Positions 14,157 to 21,574 of a stretch of DNA of 25,598 nt are shown here, piece after piece. The position numbers were made by a program, and so were the translations under genes. How positions within the stretch are numbered: position 1 is the stretch's first letter; every line of letters begins with the position of its first letter. This DNA comes from Candidatus Saccharimonadota bacterium (GTDB lineage Bacteria; Patescibacteriota; Saccharimonadia; Saccharimonadales; Saccharimonadaceae). The stretch spans positions 10,951-36,548 of the forward strand of contig PJQJ01000032.1 of the NCBI GenBank assembly GCA_002861585.1, read 5' to 3'. Under the pieces are notes generated by a model. The model was not told where the DNA came from. It searched no databases and saw only the letters and a program-made list of their open reading frames with translations.

Positions 14157-14456
14157 GTGCGACAGTTTCACTTTGACCTCCATTTTGATCGCAAGAAGCA
14201 GTTAACCGCTATAGATAAGTCTATGGCGGTTGCTGCCGTTGTGCAGCCCCTCATGACATTACCGCAAGTCATCCAGATCTTCACTACTCAAAATGTTACT
14301 GGTATCTCGCTATTGACGTGGGTTGCGTACTTAGTGCTCGGACTTGTCTTTCTGGCCTATGGTATTGCTCATAGTATCAAACCACTGATCGTCACACAGA
14401 TTCTCTGGTTTACGGTAGACTTATTAGTAGTGGTAGGAATTATTATCTACAGGTAA
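14157..14456 (+). CDS. SemiSWEET-like small membrane transporter
   Basis: A 99-aa protein (from GTG 14157) with three membrane helices in the MtN3/PQ-loop arrangement: LMTLPQVIQIFTTQNVTGIS gives the PQ motif and first loop, then WVAYLVLGLVFLAYGIA and a last helix VDLLVVVGIIIY. SemiSWEETs dimerise to move sugars across the membrane. The start is uncertain: the GTG lies 8 bases after the dnaK stop and has no clear ribosome site, and the ATG near 14223 would give a protein closer to the usual 80-90 aa. It lies between dnaK and dnaJ and is probably co-transcribed with them. Confidence 0.8.
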   Translation: MRQFHFDLHFDRKKQLTAIDKSMAVAAVVQPLMTLPQVIQIFTTQNVTGISLLTWVAYLVLGLVFLAYGIAHSIKPLIVTQILWFTVDLLVVVGIIIYR

Positions 14457-14463
14457 AACGCAT

Positions 14464-15570
14464 ATGAGTAAACGTGATTACTACGAAGTACTGGGAGTCA
14501 GTAAAACTGCATCGGCGGACGAGATTAAAAAGGCGTTCCGTCGGTTGGCCGTGCAGTACCATCCAGACAAGCAGGGTGGTGACGAGGCCAAATTTAAAGA
14601 GATTAATGAGGCTTACGAAGTTCTAAAAGATCAACAAAAACGACAGCGCTATGATCAGTTTGGTCATGCTGGTGTCGGTGGTAGCGCCGGTGGTGGTAAT
14701 CCATTTGAAGGCTTTGGCGGTTTTGGTGGCGGCGGACAGAACGTTCACTTTGATTTTGGTGATTTAGGCCTTGGCGATATTTTTGGTTCTTTCTTTGGCG
14801 GCGGTGGTCATGCCGAGCAGCGACAAGCGCGCGGCCGTGACGTTGCAATGGATATTGACCTAACCTTTGAGCAGTCTATCTTTGGTGCCGAAAAATCGCT
14901 CAAACTGACCTTAGAGGATATATGTGATCACTGTAAAGGTAATACGGTAGAGCCAGGACACGATCTAAAGACCTGTCCGACATGTAAAGGCTCTGGCCAG
15001 CAGGTTCGCATTATGAATACGATGTTCGGCCAGATTCAACAGGCCAGTATCTGTAGTGAATGTCGCGGCCGCGGCCGTGTACCTGAGAAAGTTTGTACTG
15101 TCTGCAAAGGAAGCGGTACCAAGCGTAAGGATCAAACAATTACCCTTAAAGTGCCAGCGGGTATTGATGACGGTGCCACAATTCGCCTTCGTGAGCGCGG
15201 TGAGGCGATAGCAAATGGGGCAAAGGGTGATCTATACGTTAATATACGTGTTAAGCCTCACAAGCAGTTTACGCGGGAAGGCAATCTGATTCTTAGTGAT
15301 GAACACATCAGCATGATTGATGCAGCATTGGGTGCTGAACTGGATGTAGCGACAGTTGACGGGGTTGTTCGTATGAAAGTTCCAGCTGGCACCCAGAGTG
15401 GAACTGATTTTAAACTACCGGGTCATGGTGTACCGCATATCCGCGACAGCAAACGTGGTGATCATATCGTTACTATTCATGTCGATACGCCAACCAAACT
15501 CAGTAAAAAGCAAAAAGAACTCCTTCAGCAGTTTCAATCGGCGACTAAAGGTTCTCGTTTTGGACTGTAA
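14464..15570 (+). CDS. dnaJ: Chaperone DnaJ (Hsp40)
   Basis: DnaJ delivers clients to DnaK and stimulates its ATPase. The 368 aa show the J domain with YHPDKQGG (HPD about 36-38), a Gly/Phe-rich linker, four CxxCxGxx zinc repeats (CDHCKGNT, CPTCKGSG, CSECRGRG, CTVCKGSG), and the C-terminal peptide-binding domains with LKVPAGIDDGATIRLRERGEA. The second position of the first repeat ends in NT instead of the usual GxG, a mild departure. It follows the SemiSWEET by 7 bases and is probably part of the dnaK transcript. Confidence 0.97.
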   Translation: MSKRDYYEVLGVSKTASADEIKKAFRRLAVQYHPDKQGGDEAKFKEINEAYEVLKDQQKRQRYDQFGHAGVGGSAGGGNPFEGFGGFGGGGQNVHFDFGDLGLGDIFGSFFGGGGHAEQRQARGRDVAMDIDLTFEQSIFGAEKSLKLTLEDICDHCKGNTVEPGHDLKTCPTCKGSGQQVRIMNTMFGQIQQASICSECRGRGRVPEKVCTVCKGSGTKRKDQTITLKVPAGIDDGATIRLRERGEAIANGAKGDLYVNIRVKPHKQFTREGNLILSDEHISMIDAALGAELDVATVDGVVRMKVPAGTQSGTDFKLPGHGVPHIRDSKRGDHIVTIHVDTPTKLSKKQKELLQQFQSATKGSRFGL

Positions 15571-15586
15571 TAAGAAGTAGCTCATT

Positions 15587-15606
15587 GTTGTTGGTACTCC
15601 GACAAC
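15587..15606. repeat. 8-bp inverted repeat before the GNAT gene
   Basis: GTTGTTGG (15587-15594) and CCGACAAC (15599-15606) pair with one G-T wobble around a TACT loop. No T-tract follows, so it is not a usual intrinsic terminator. It overlaps the -35 region expected for the GNAT gene and could be an operator. Confidence 0.45.
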
Positions 15607-15631
15607 TGCCTGTAAGGGGTATAGTAGGTAC

Positions 15632-16147
15632 ATGATTCATATACGTAAGATGCATCCAGAGGATGCGGAGCAAGTAATTCGATTAAGCAGCGCTGCCCGT
15701 ATTCAGGTCTATCAAGACTTGATCTCAGCAGATCGCCGAGCGGCATTTATGGACTCCCAATCAACTGATTTGGCGATGCTTAGTAAGAAGATCAGGCAGT
15801 TACAAAACCGATTGAATGATACCAGTAAGATGACACTCGTGGCCGAAGAGGACGGGTCTGTTATTGGCTACTGTGCGGCAACAGTTGGTGAGAATGCTGT
15901 GTATCTCAGTAATCTTTATGTTCACCCAAAACATCAGGGCAAGGGAGCGGGTAAGCTACTCTTTGCAGCCCTAAAGAAACATTACCCACATAAATCTATG
16001 CGCCTGCATGTAGTCGGTGAGAATGCTCGGGCTCTATCGCTGTATGAAAAGCTTGGTTTTAAAAAAATAGAATCTCGTCCAAGCACATATTTTGGTCTCA
16101 GTCGAATACTCATGGAAGCCAGTGCCGACATTGACTTTTCCCTGTAA
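15632..16147 (+). CDS. GNAT family N-acetyltransferase
   Basis: A 171-aa GNAT protein. Motif A is VHPKHQGKGAGKLL (Q-x-x-G-x-G for the acyl-CoA pyrophosphate), preceded by the YLSNLYV strand, and motif B is VVGENARALSLYEKLGFKK. The acceptor is unknown. A TATAGT at 15620-15625 lies 6 bases before the ATG, suggesting a leaderless message. The gene directly precedes the ATP-grasp cluster, and the promoter of that cluster is embedded in its last codons. GNAT-fold enzymes are known partners of ATP-grasp amide ligases, but a shared pathway is only inferred here. Confidence 0.88.
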   Translation: MIHIRKMHPEDAEQVIRLSSAARIQVYQDLISADRRAAFMDSQSTDLAMLSKKIRQLQNRLNDTSKMTLVAEEDGSVIGYCAATVGENAVYLSNLYVHPKHQGKGAGKLLFAALKKHYPHKSMRLHVVGENARALSLYEKLGFKKIESRPSTYFGLSRILMEASADIDFSL

Positions 16148-16159
16148 TTTTGCTATAAT
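16131..16159 (+). promoter_or_regulatory. Promoter of the ATP-grasp operon, predicted leaderless
   Basis: TTGACT (16131-16136), 17 bases, TATAAT (16154-16159), then the ATG at 16167. It sits inside the last codons of the GNAT gene and is among the best promoter matches in the window. Transcription should start at or one base before the ATG. Confidence 0.78.
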
Positions 16160-16166
16160 ATAAGTC

Positions 16167-17219
16167 ATGCTTTCAGCTGAATCTACAGTAGCAATTCATA
16201 CCCTGCGAAATTCAAAACCCGCAAAATTAGAACAGGTGGTCGACCATGGCCGTTTTTTACGCGATTTAGCTGATAAAAAACTATCGGTTGTTATTACAAA
16301 TCTCAATACTTTCAAGGCTGGAGAGCTTCTGCGACCAGTAGTTGATAGCGATGGTACTGTGCGGTTCACACCTGAAACCGTAGCCGTTGAAAGCCTTGCT
16401 GGTCTCGTATCTATGCATAACCGTGTTCTTGGACCGTTAACACATGAAGCGGCAACCGGTATTCCACGGGTAAACAGCAATGAGCTAAAGGAGTATGCAA
16501 ACTCAAAATCTCGGCTCAACTCTGAGATTTTAGGCGAGTATCAGGTACCGACACTCTTAATTCCGACAGATCCTGCGGAAATAGGTACTGCTATTGAGAT
16601 GCTAGGTTCAATAGAGGGATCACGTGTGATCGTAAAGAAAGACAATGGTTCAGGCGGTGGGTCAACTCAGCGGCTCGACAAGGCTGAGGCCGCTCAGTGG
16701 CTCGAACAGTTCTTTGCCGATGAGCAGCGCTCTGCCCATGTTATGCAGCCTGAAATAATTTTTGGAACATTACCTGAAACGATTCGGGGTGTGAGCGAGC
16801 AGGAAGAAGATCTAGTTCGCCGATCACGGCAAGAGGGATTGCTTACTGAGCTGCGCCTCTTCGTTGTTAAGCGGCAGAACGAGGCGGATATCATACCAAT
16901 TGGTCGCATCGTTGCCGATAAAGATGATCGAATGGGTGGTGCAAGCGATACATATGTTGATGTCACCGTTGATGATTCGCTTATGAATGAGCTTGCTCCG
17001 GTTGCCCAAGGAATTATTGATAAAACTGTTGAACGATCAAAGAGCGCACCATTTGCCGTGGGTGCAGTCGATTTTTACTTTTTACCTGATGGCGGTTTCG
17101 GTGTGATGGAGGCAAATATTAAGAGCCCACAATTACCACGTACACGAGATAATGCAGTAGCTGGTCGTGCCGTTCATAGGGCACTTGCCAAAACACTAGC
17201 GACGATGGGAGGTAGATAG
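16167..17219 (+). CDS. ATP-grasp domain protein (first of four)
   Basis: A 350-aa soluble protein. Residues 1-120 are a poorly recognised N-terminal domain. The ATP-grasp fold follows: VIVKKDNGSGGGS (about 154-166, lysine plus flexible Gly loop), ELRLFVVKRQ, and the metal/ATP site FAVGAVDFYFLPDGGFGVMEANIKSPQ. ATP-grasp enzymes join a carboxylate, through an acylphosphate, to an amine or thiol. The spacing and the MEAN variant of the usual EVN/EIN motif set it apart from the three RimK-type genes that follow. It is separated from the next gene by 2 bases. The family assignment is good; the substrate is unknown. Confidence 0.8.
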   Translation: MLSAESTVAIHTLRNSKPAKLEQVVDHGRFLRDLADKKLSVVITNLNTFKAGELLRPVVDSDGTVRFTPETVAVESLAGLVSMHNRVLGPLTHEAATGIPRVNSNELKEYANSKSRLNSEILGEYQVPTLLIPTDPAEIGTAIEMLGSIEGSRVIVKKDNGSGGGSTQRLDKAEAAQWLEQFFADEQRSAHVMQPEIIFGTLPETIRGVSEQEEDLVRRSRQEGLLTELRLFVVKRQNEADIIPIGRIVADKDDRMGGASDTYVDVTVDDSLMNELAPVAQGIIDKTVERSKSAPFAVGAVDFYFLPDGGFGVMEANIKSPQLPRTRDNAVAGRAVHRALAKTLATMGGR

Positions 17220-17221
17220 AT

Positions 17222-18148
17222 ATGAAAAAAGATGCACTCGTCTTCTTTAGTTATAGAAGCCACAAATTCGGGTATATAGAGATGCTCTTTGACCGCTTGC
17301 AGCAGCGAGCCGAGCAAACTGACCTGCGGTTGCACCGTGGATCACTGAAAGATCTTCATATTGCAATCCGTGATGACCGTATGAGTATTATAGAATCGCT
17401 AACCGGACGTGATTTGAGTACATTTGCACTTATCTATTTTGAGCTCTGGTATAAATCACCACAGCAAGCACTCGCTGCTGCTTTATTTGCCGAGCGTCAC
17501 AAGGTTCCATTTTTCAGCAAAGAACTCTTATCAACTATTCCGCTGACAAAAGTAGGCGAATTAGCCAAATTAGCTGACAATGGTGTTCCGCTGCCGAATT
17601 CTTTTATATCAAGCGCTCGTGAACTTAAAAAGGTATTTAAAAAGTCTCCGCCAATCGACTTTCCATTAATTATGAAAGCAGCAGATGGATATGGTGGAAA
17701 AAATAATTTTCTCGTAAGGGATTATGACCAGCTAGTTCGGTTGCTTGAAGAGAATAAGCAGCTAGACTTTGTTATTCAGGAATTCATTGAAAACGACTGT
17801 GATTATCGTTGTCTCGTATTCGGTGGTAAGGTTCAGCTAGTCTTGCAGCGTACCAGGGCTAGTAAAGAGACACATCTTAACAATACATCCCAGGGTGCTG
17901 AAGGACGAATGGTGCCGGTTGAAACATTGCCACCTGAAGCGATCGCCTCAGCTGAGCGTGCAGCTAGTGTGCTTGGCCGCGAGGCTTTTGCCGGCGTAGA
18001 TCTACTTATAGGCAGCCAAACTGGGAAGCATTATATTTTGGAAGTAAACCAGACGCCTCAAATCGAGATAGGTGCCGAAGTTGAACAGAAGATGGACGCG
18101 TTGCTATCCTATATGTCTCAGATTGCAAAGGAGCCGACTAATGAGTAA
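17222..18148 (+). CDS. RimK-type ATP-grasp ligase (second of four)
   Basis: A 308-aa protein with an N-terminal pre-ATP-grasp domain (1-105), the lysine-Gly loop FPLIMKAADGYGGKNN (K152), the IQEFIE strand, DYRCLVFGGKV, a LQRTR basic strand, HLNNTSQGA, and the Mg-binding FAGVDLLIG and LEVNQTPQI (about 273-281). RimK-type enzymes ligate amino acids, often glutamate, to proteins or small molecules. The EVN motif is followed by QTPQ instead of SSPG. GGGAGG at 17207-17212 is its ribosome site. The last 8 bases overlap the next gene (ATGAGTAA), and residues 66-128 align with that gene's product, so the two look like tandem paralogues. Confidence 0.85.
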   Translation: MKKDALVFFSYRSHKFGYIEMLFDRLQQRAEQTDLRLHRGSLKDLHIAIRDDRMSIIESLTGRDLSTFALIYFELWYKSPQQALAAALFAERHKVPFFSKELLSTIPLTKVGELAKLADNGVPLPNSFISSARELKKVFKKSPPIDFPLIMKAADGYGGKNNFLVRDYDQLVRLLEENKQLDFVIQEFIENDCDYRCLVFGGKVQLVLQRTRASKETHLNNTSQGAEGRMVPVETLPPEAIASAERAASVLGREAFAGVDLLIGSQTGKHYILEVNQTPQIEIGAEVEQKMDALLSYMSQIAKEPTNE

Positions 18149-19526
18149 AGCGCCGCTTGTCGTTTTTGTCTTTCCAGTTGAGCGTGCTGCGACGAGCACG
18201 CGCTATGGTGGATTTGCAAAACGACTGCAAAAGGCCGGTGGCCTAAAGGGGTGTGAACCGCTGACGGTTGCACTGGAAAATCTTGCCTTTATTATGCATG
18301 AAAATGGTGAAGCCGATGTTGTTGACGTTGTTTCAGGTGTTAGTATGCGCCAAGCTTCGTTCGTTTACTTTAAATCGTGGGAGGCGATGCCGGAAGAGGC
18401 GAGCGCACTTGCTAACTTCTTACATTTTAGCGGTGTGCCATTTGCCGATACCGCCAGTCTTGGCATGGGTGTTTCGAAACTAGCTACTGCCTTTAAATTA
18501 TGGGGGAGTGGAGTAAAGACACCGCAGTCTCTATTTGTCCGTCGAGCTGACCGATTAGTTGAATTTTTAGAGCGCAATCCTGATCTGCTGAGCGTCAAAT
18601 TTATCGTCAAGGACATTCACGGAGCCAAGGGAAAGCTTAATTTCTTGACTGATCTTACGGGCCTTAAGGAGATTCTTGAGGAGCACCCTGATGTACAGTT
18701 TATCTGTCAGCGTTTTGTGCAGAACCAGGGTGATTACAGAATTGGCGTCTACATGGGCAAGTCATCGTTTGTTATCAAACGGACAGGCAGTGGTGATAGT
18801 CACCTAAATAACGTCTCTGCCGGGGGAACTGCTGAATATATTCCGACAGCAGATGTGCCTCGAAAACTCCTGCGACTAGCGGAAAGGGCAGCCCGAGCGG
18901 TAGAACTGCAGGTTGCTGGGGTTGATGTTATTGTCGATAGGGAGAGTGAAGTACCGCTCATTCTCGAGGTGAACCAAGGTTCACAGATTGTGACCGGCGC
19001 CTATACAGATGAAAATATTGCTGCTTTTAACGATGCGTTCAGCGCAGTAATAAAGGGCCGATATGCTCGCGCGTCAAAAAAACCAACTCATGTCATTGGC
19101 CGTCGTACCATTGCATCACTCCCCGAACTAGGGGTTGAGCGAATAGTTGCTAAAACTGATACCGGCGCCTACTCTTCGACGATTCATGCTGAGAATATTC
19201 GCCTTGAAAAGCAGGAAGGCATCGACGTTCTTGCCTTTGAAGTTATCCCATCAAAGCACCTTAAGACGAAGGATGATGCAGTGCAGACGCTCTTCTTCAA
19301 GGAGTACTTTGTGCAAAAGGTGCGCAGCTCAAACGGGCTAATGCAGCTTCGGTACAGTATAAAGACAAAGCTAACAATAGAGGGCAGGACTTTCCCGGCG
19401 GTACTCACTTTGAGTAATCGCTCGGCGATGGGATACCCGCTCCTGATCGGCAGAAAACTCCTTCGTTCACGATTTTTAGTGAACGTCGAACTGAACGAGG
19501 AGCATCAAACGGCCTGGAATTACTAA
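18141..19526 (+). CDS. RimK-type ATP-grasp fused to a RimB-like retropepsin domain (third of four)
   Basis: A 461-aa fusion. Residues 1-305 are an ATP-grasp ligase paralogous to the gene before it (FIVKDIHGAKGKLN near 154-167, QRFVQNQGDYRIGVY, HLNNVSAGG, VAGVDVIVD, LEVNQGSQI near 275-283). Residues 316-455 match the Zn_protease/DUF785 (RimB) family: VIGRRTIASLPELG, the catalytic AKTDTGAYSS (DTGA 340-343), VRSSNG (394-399) and the end NRSAMGYPLLIGRKLL. RimB-type proteins are retropepsin-like aspartic proteases that trim RimK-made glutamate tails. The start at 18141 is chosen because AAAGGAG lies at 18127-18133; a start at 18072 would run deep into the previous gene. A ligase and a protease in one chain suggest coupled adding and trimming. 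Confidence 0.88.
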   Translation: MSKAPLVVFVFPVERAATSTRYGGFAKRLQKAGGLKGCEPLTVALENLAFIMHENGEADVVDVVSGVSMRQASFVYFKSWEAMPEEASALANFLHFSGVPFADTASLGMGVSKLATAFKLWGSGVKTPQSLFVRRADRLVEFLERNPDLLSVKFIVKDIHGAKGKLNFLTDLTGLKEILEEHPDVQFICQRFVQNQGDYRIGVYMGKSSFVIKRTGSGDSHLNNVSAGGTAEYIPTADVPRKLLRLAERAARAVELQVAGVDVIVDRESEVPLILEVNQGSQIVTGAYTDENIAAFNDAFSAVIKGRYARASKKPTHVIGRRTIASLPELGVERIVAKTDTGAYSSTIHAENIRLEKQEGIDVLAFEVIPSKHLKTKDDAVQTLFFKEYFVQKVRSSNGLMQLRYSIKTKLTIEGRTFPAVLTLSNRSAMGYPLLIGRKLLRSRFLVNVELNEEHQTAWNY

Positions 19527-19575
19527 GATAAACAGTTGCAATGAAAGCCCGGTCAGTTTAACGTAAGGAAAAGAT

Positions 19576-20478
19576 ATGAAGATTGTTATTTTATCGAAGG
19601 GTGGCGCTAACTACACCACGAAGCGCCTCAAAGAAGCTGCCAAAGCCCGCGGACATGCCGTAAGGGTTGTTAATTATAATAAGTGTTACATGACGATCGA
19701 GAAGAATAATCCGATTGTGTACTACAAAGGTGAACCACTTATTGCCGATGCTATTATTCCCCGTATCGCACAAAGCTACACCAAGTATGGCTCTTCAGTT
19801 GTGCGTCAGTTCGAAATGCAAGGTGTCTTTACGGCTGCCAGTTCGATTGCAATTGTTCGTTCTCGCGATAAGCTGCGCTCTTACCAGCTGCTTGGAAAGT
19901 ACGGCGTTGGAATTCCAAAAACAGTCTTTGCGCGTGAAGCGGCCGATTTTGAGGATGTTATCGAACGCGTTGGTGGAACACCGGTTATCATCAAAGTAGC
20001 CAAGGGAACACACGGTAACGGGGTCGTTTTAGCTGAGACTAAAAAAGCAGCCAAAGCGGTAATGCAGGCTTTTTACGTTGAAGGTGTAAACTTTTTGGTG
20101 CAGGAATTTATCAAAGAATCAGCCGGTACTGATATCCGTGCCGTCGTTGTTGGCAACAGAGTTGTTGCGAGCATTGCTCGCCAGAGCCTCGATGATGATT
20201 TTCGTTCTAACACCCATCAGGGTGGAGTTGGCAAACCTATCAAGCTAACTGAAGAAGAAGTCAAAACCGCCATCAAAGCCGCAAAAGCAATGGGGCTCCC
20301 TATCTGCGGTGTTGATATGATGCGCTCCGAGCGAGGACCGCTGGTGCTCGAGGTTAATTCATCGGCTAGCCTAAAGACTCCTGAACTCATTACAAAACGA
20401 GATGTTGCAACCAAAATTATTGAGTACATCGAGCTCAATGCAAAGCGCCGTAACAAAAAGGACCGCGTCGGAGCGTAG
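19576..20478 (+). CDS. rimK: RimK family alpha-L-glutamate ligase (fourth of four)
   Basis: A 300-aa protein with the same length and order as E. coli RimK, which adds glutamates to the C-terminus of ribosomal protein S6. It opens with MKIVILSKGG and has IPRIAQSYTKYG, VRQFEMQGV, RSRDKLRSYQLL, FLVQEFIKESAGTDIRA, DFRSNTHQGG, CGVDMMRSERGPLVLEVNSS and RDVATKIIEYIE. The stretch after EVNSS is ASLKT, where RimK has PGLEG, next to the active site. It follows the fused gene by 49 bases with AAGGAA before the ATG. The family is secure; whether S6, a peptide or a small molecule is the acceptor is not shown, and rpsF is not in the window. Confidence 0.93.
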   Translation: MKIVILSKGGANYTTKRLKEAAKARGHAVRVVNYNKCYMTIEKNNPIVYYKGEPLIADAIIPRIAQSYTKYGSSVVRQFEMQGVFTAASSIAIVRSRDKLRSYQLLGKYGVGIPKTVFAREAADFEDVIERVGGTPVIIKVAKGTHGNGVVLAETKKAAKAVMQAFYVEGVNFLVQEFIKESAGTDIRAVVVGNRVVASIARQSLDDDFRSNTHQGGVGKPIKLTEEEVKTAIKAAKAMGLPICGVDMMRSERGPLVLEVNSSASLKTPELITKRDVATKIIEYIELNAKRRNKKDRVGA

Positions 20479-20486
20479 GAGAGATT

Positions 20487-20942
20487 ATGGTTGATAGAGT
20501 AAAACTTGCAACCTTTGCAATCCTATTCGTTGCTGTTGTCTCGATATTAATGTTCTCGCTGTCGCTTGGTACGCCAAAACCAACAGAGAGGGCGGTTATA
20601 AATAATCGAAGTATTGCGCTAGATGTTGCAGACACTGCCGATGAGAGGGAGAAGGGGTTGTCTGGAACAGCGCAGTTGCAGAGTAACCGTGGATTGCTAT
20701 TTGTCTTTGAAGATACGGGCTACTGGTCCTTTTGGATGAAGGATATGAACTACTCGATAGATATTATTTGGTTTAACGAGTCGAGGCGGGTTATTCACCT
20801 CGAGGAGAAGGTTAGTCCTAATACCTATCCACGACAGTTTGTACCTAATACGCCAGCAAAATATGTCTTAGAAATTCCGGCTGGAAGGGCGAAAGAGTAC
20901 GATATTAAACTAGGTGATCAAGCGACATTCTACTTGCCATAA
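20487..20942 (+). CDS. Membrane-anchored DUF192 protein
   Basis: A 151-aa protein: an N-terminal membrane helix (residues 6-28), then a DUF192 domain with RGLLFVFEDTGYWSFWMKDMNYSIDIIWF, EEKVSPNTYP and YVLEIPAGRAKEYDIKLGD. DUF192 is a widespread small beta-rich domain of uncertain function, often secreted or anchored outside. It starts 8 bases after rimK, with GGAGAG overlapping the rimK stop, so it is very probably in the same transcript. It ends shortly before a possible new promoter at 20955. Nothing in the sequence ties it mechanistically to the ligases. Confidence 0.88.
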   Translation: MVDRVKLATFAILFVAVVSILMFSLSLGTPKPTERAVINNRSIALDVADTADEREKGLSGTAQLQSNRGLLFVFEDTGYWSFWMKDMNYSIDIIWFNESRRVIHLEEKVSPNTYPRQFVPNTPAKYVLEIPAGRAKEYDIKLGDQATFYLP

Positions 20943-20969
20943 GCGCTTTAGTGCTATTATGGTGGCATA

Positions 20970-21452
20970 ATGTCTTCCTTTGTTATTTTAGGCGTGGGCG
21001 CTCTACTGTTTCTCTTAGCTTTTGTGACGAAGCGTCGCTTTGGAGTGCTCGGTTTGGGACTCTGCGCGGGAACGCTCCTAAGTGAATCGCTAACAGTCTA
21101 CGTTGCGACGCTCTTAACTGATAACGGCGTGGAGATGGTGTCGGTTAGTAGCACTGCCTTGGCCTCATGTATCCTGATTGTACTGCCGTCGCTCATTCTG
21201 CTCTTTAGTGGTCCTAAGTACACCAAAAGAGTGCCCGCGATAATTGGCGCACTGCTCTATACCCTTATGGCAACGCTGCTCGTTCTAGGACCCTTGAGTA
21301 GTTCGCTCGTAACTGACGCTACGTCGCGCGCTATCCTGCTTCAGGTGTCACGTTTTGAGCAGATTGCTCTGGCGGTATTTGTCGCGGTGGCGCTCATTGA
21401 TACCTTATTTTTGCATGGTCCTAAGCTAGGCAAGAAGGGCGACGAACATTGA
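20970..21452 (+). CDS. Five-helix membrane protein of unknown function
   Basis: A 160-aa protein with about five hydrophobic segments (residues 4-20, 27-50, 62-80, 88-107, 128-148) and a short basic C-terminus (PKLGKKGDEH). No family is recognised. A TATTAT at 20955-20960 lies 9 bases before the ATG, with TTGCCA at 20934-20939, which may give a nearly leaderless message. It ends in TGA, and the tRNA-Lys promoter overlaps its last codons. Being a single open frame with strong helix periodicity, it is very likely a real gene. Confidence 0.75.
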   Translation: MSSFVILGVGALLFLLAFVTKRRFGVLGLGLCAGTLLSESLTVYVATLLTDNGVEMVSVSSTALASCILIVLPSLILLFSGPKYTKRVPAIIGALLYTLMATLLVLGPLSSSLVTDATSRAILLQVSRFEQIALAVFVAVALIDTLFLHGPKLGKKGDEH

Positions 21453-21478
21453 CAGTAGTAGCGACAAAGTGGTACCAT
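21449..21478 (+). promoter_or_regulatory. tRNA-Lys promoter
   Basis: TTGACA (21449-21454), 18 bases, TACCAT (21473-21478). The predicted start is near 21485, ten bases before the mature tRNA. The -35 overlaps the stop of the preceding membrane protein gene. Confidence 0.6.
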
Positions 21479-21494
21479 ATGCAAGTTGACGCGC

Positions 21495-21571
21495 GGGACC
21501 ATAGCTCAGCTGGTTAGAGCACCTGCCTTTTAAGCAGGGTGTCCTGGGTTCAAGCCCCAGTGGTCCCTCCA
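21495..21571 (+). tRNA. tRNA-Lys (anticodon TTT), CCA encoded
   Basis: A complete cloverleaf: acceptor GGGACCA/TGGTCCC, D-arm GCTC/GAGC with AGCTGGTTA loop, anticodon arm CCTGC/GCAGG with loop CTTTTAA (anticodon TTT), variable region and T-arm CTGGG/CCCAG with TTCAAGC loop. CCA is encoded at 21569-21571. The discriminator (position 73, base 21568) is T, whereas bacterial tRNA-Lys normally has A. The terminator follows at once. Confidence 0.97.
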
Positions 21572-21574
21572 TGG

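Noticed and set aside
16167..17219. Calling the first ATP-grasp protein a glutathione synthase or D-Ala-D-Ala ligase
   Set aside because: The fold motifs are present, but the specificity signatures and N-terminal domains of those enzymes are not recognisable.
18072..18140. Earlier start for the third ATP-grasp gene
   Set aside because: It would overlap the previous gene by 77 bases; ATG 18141 has AAAGGAG and begins the natural MSKAPLVVFVFP strand.
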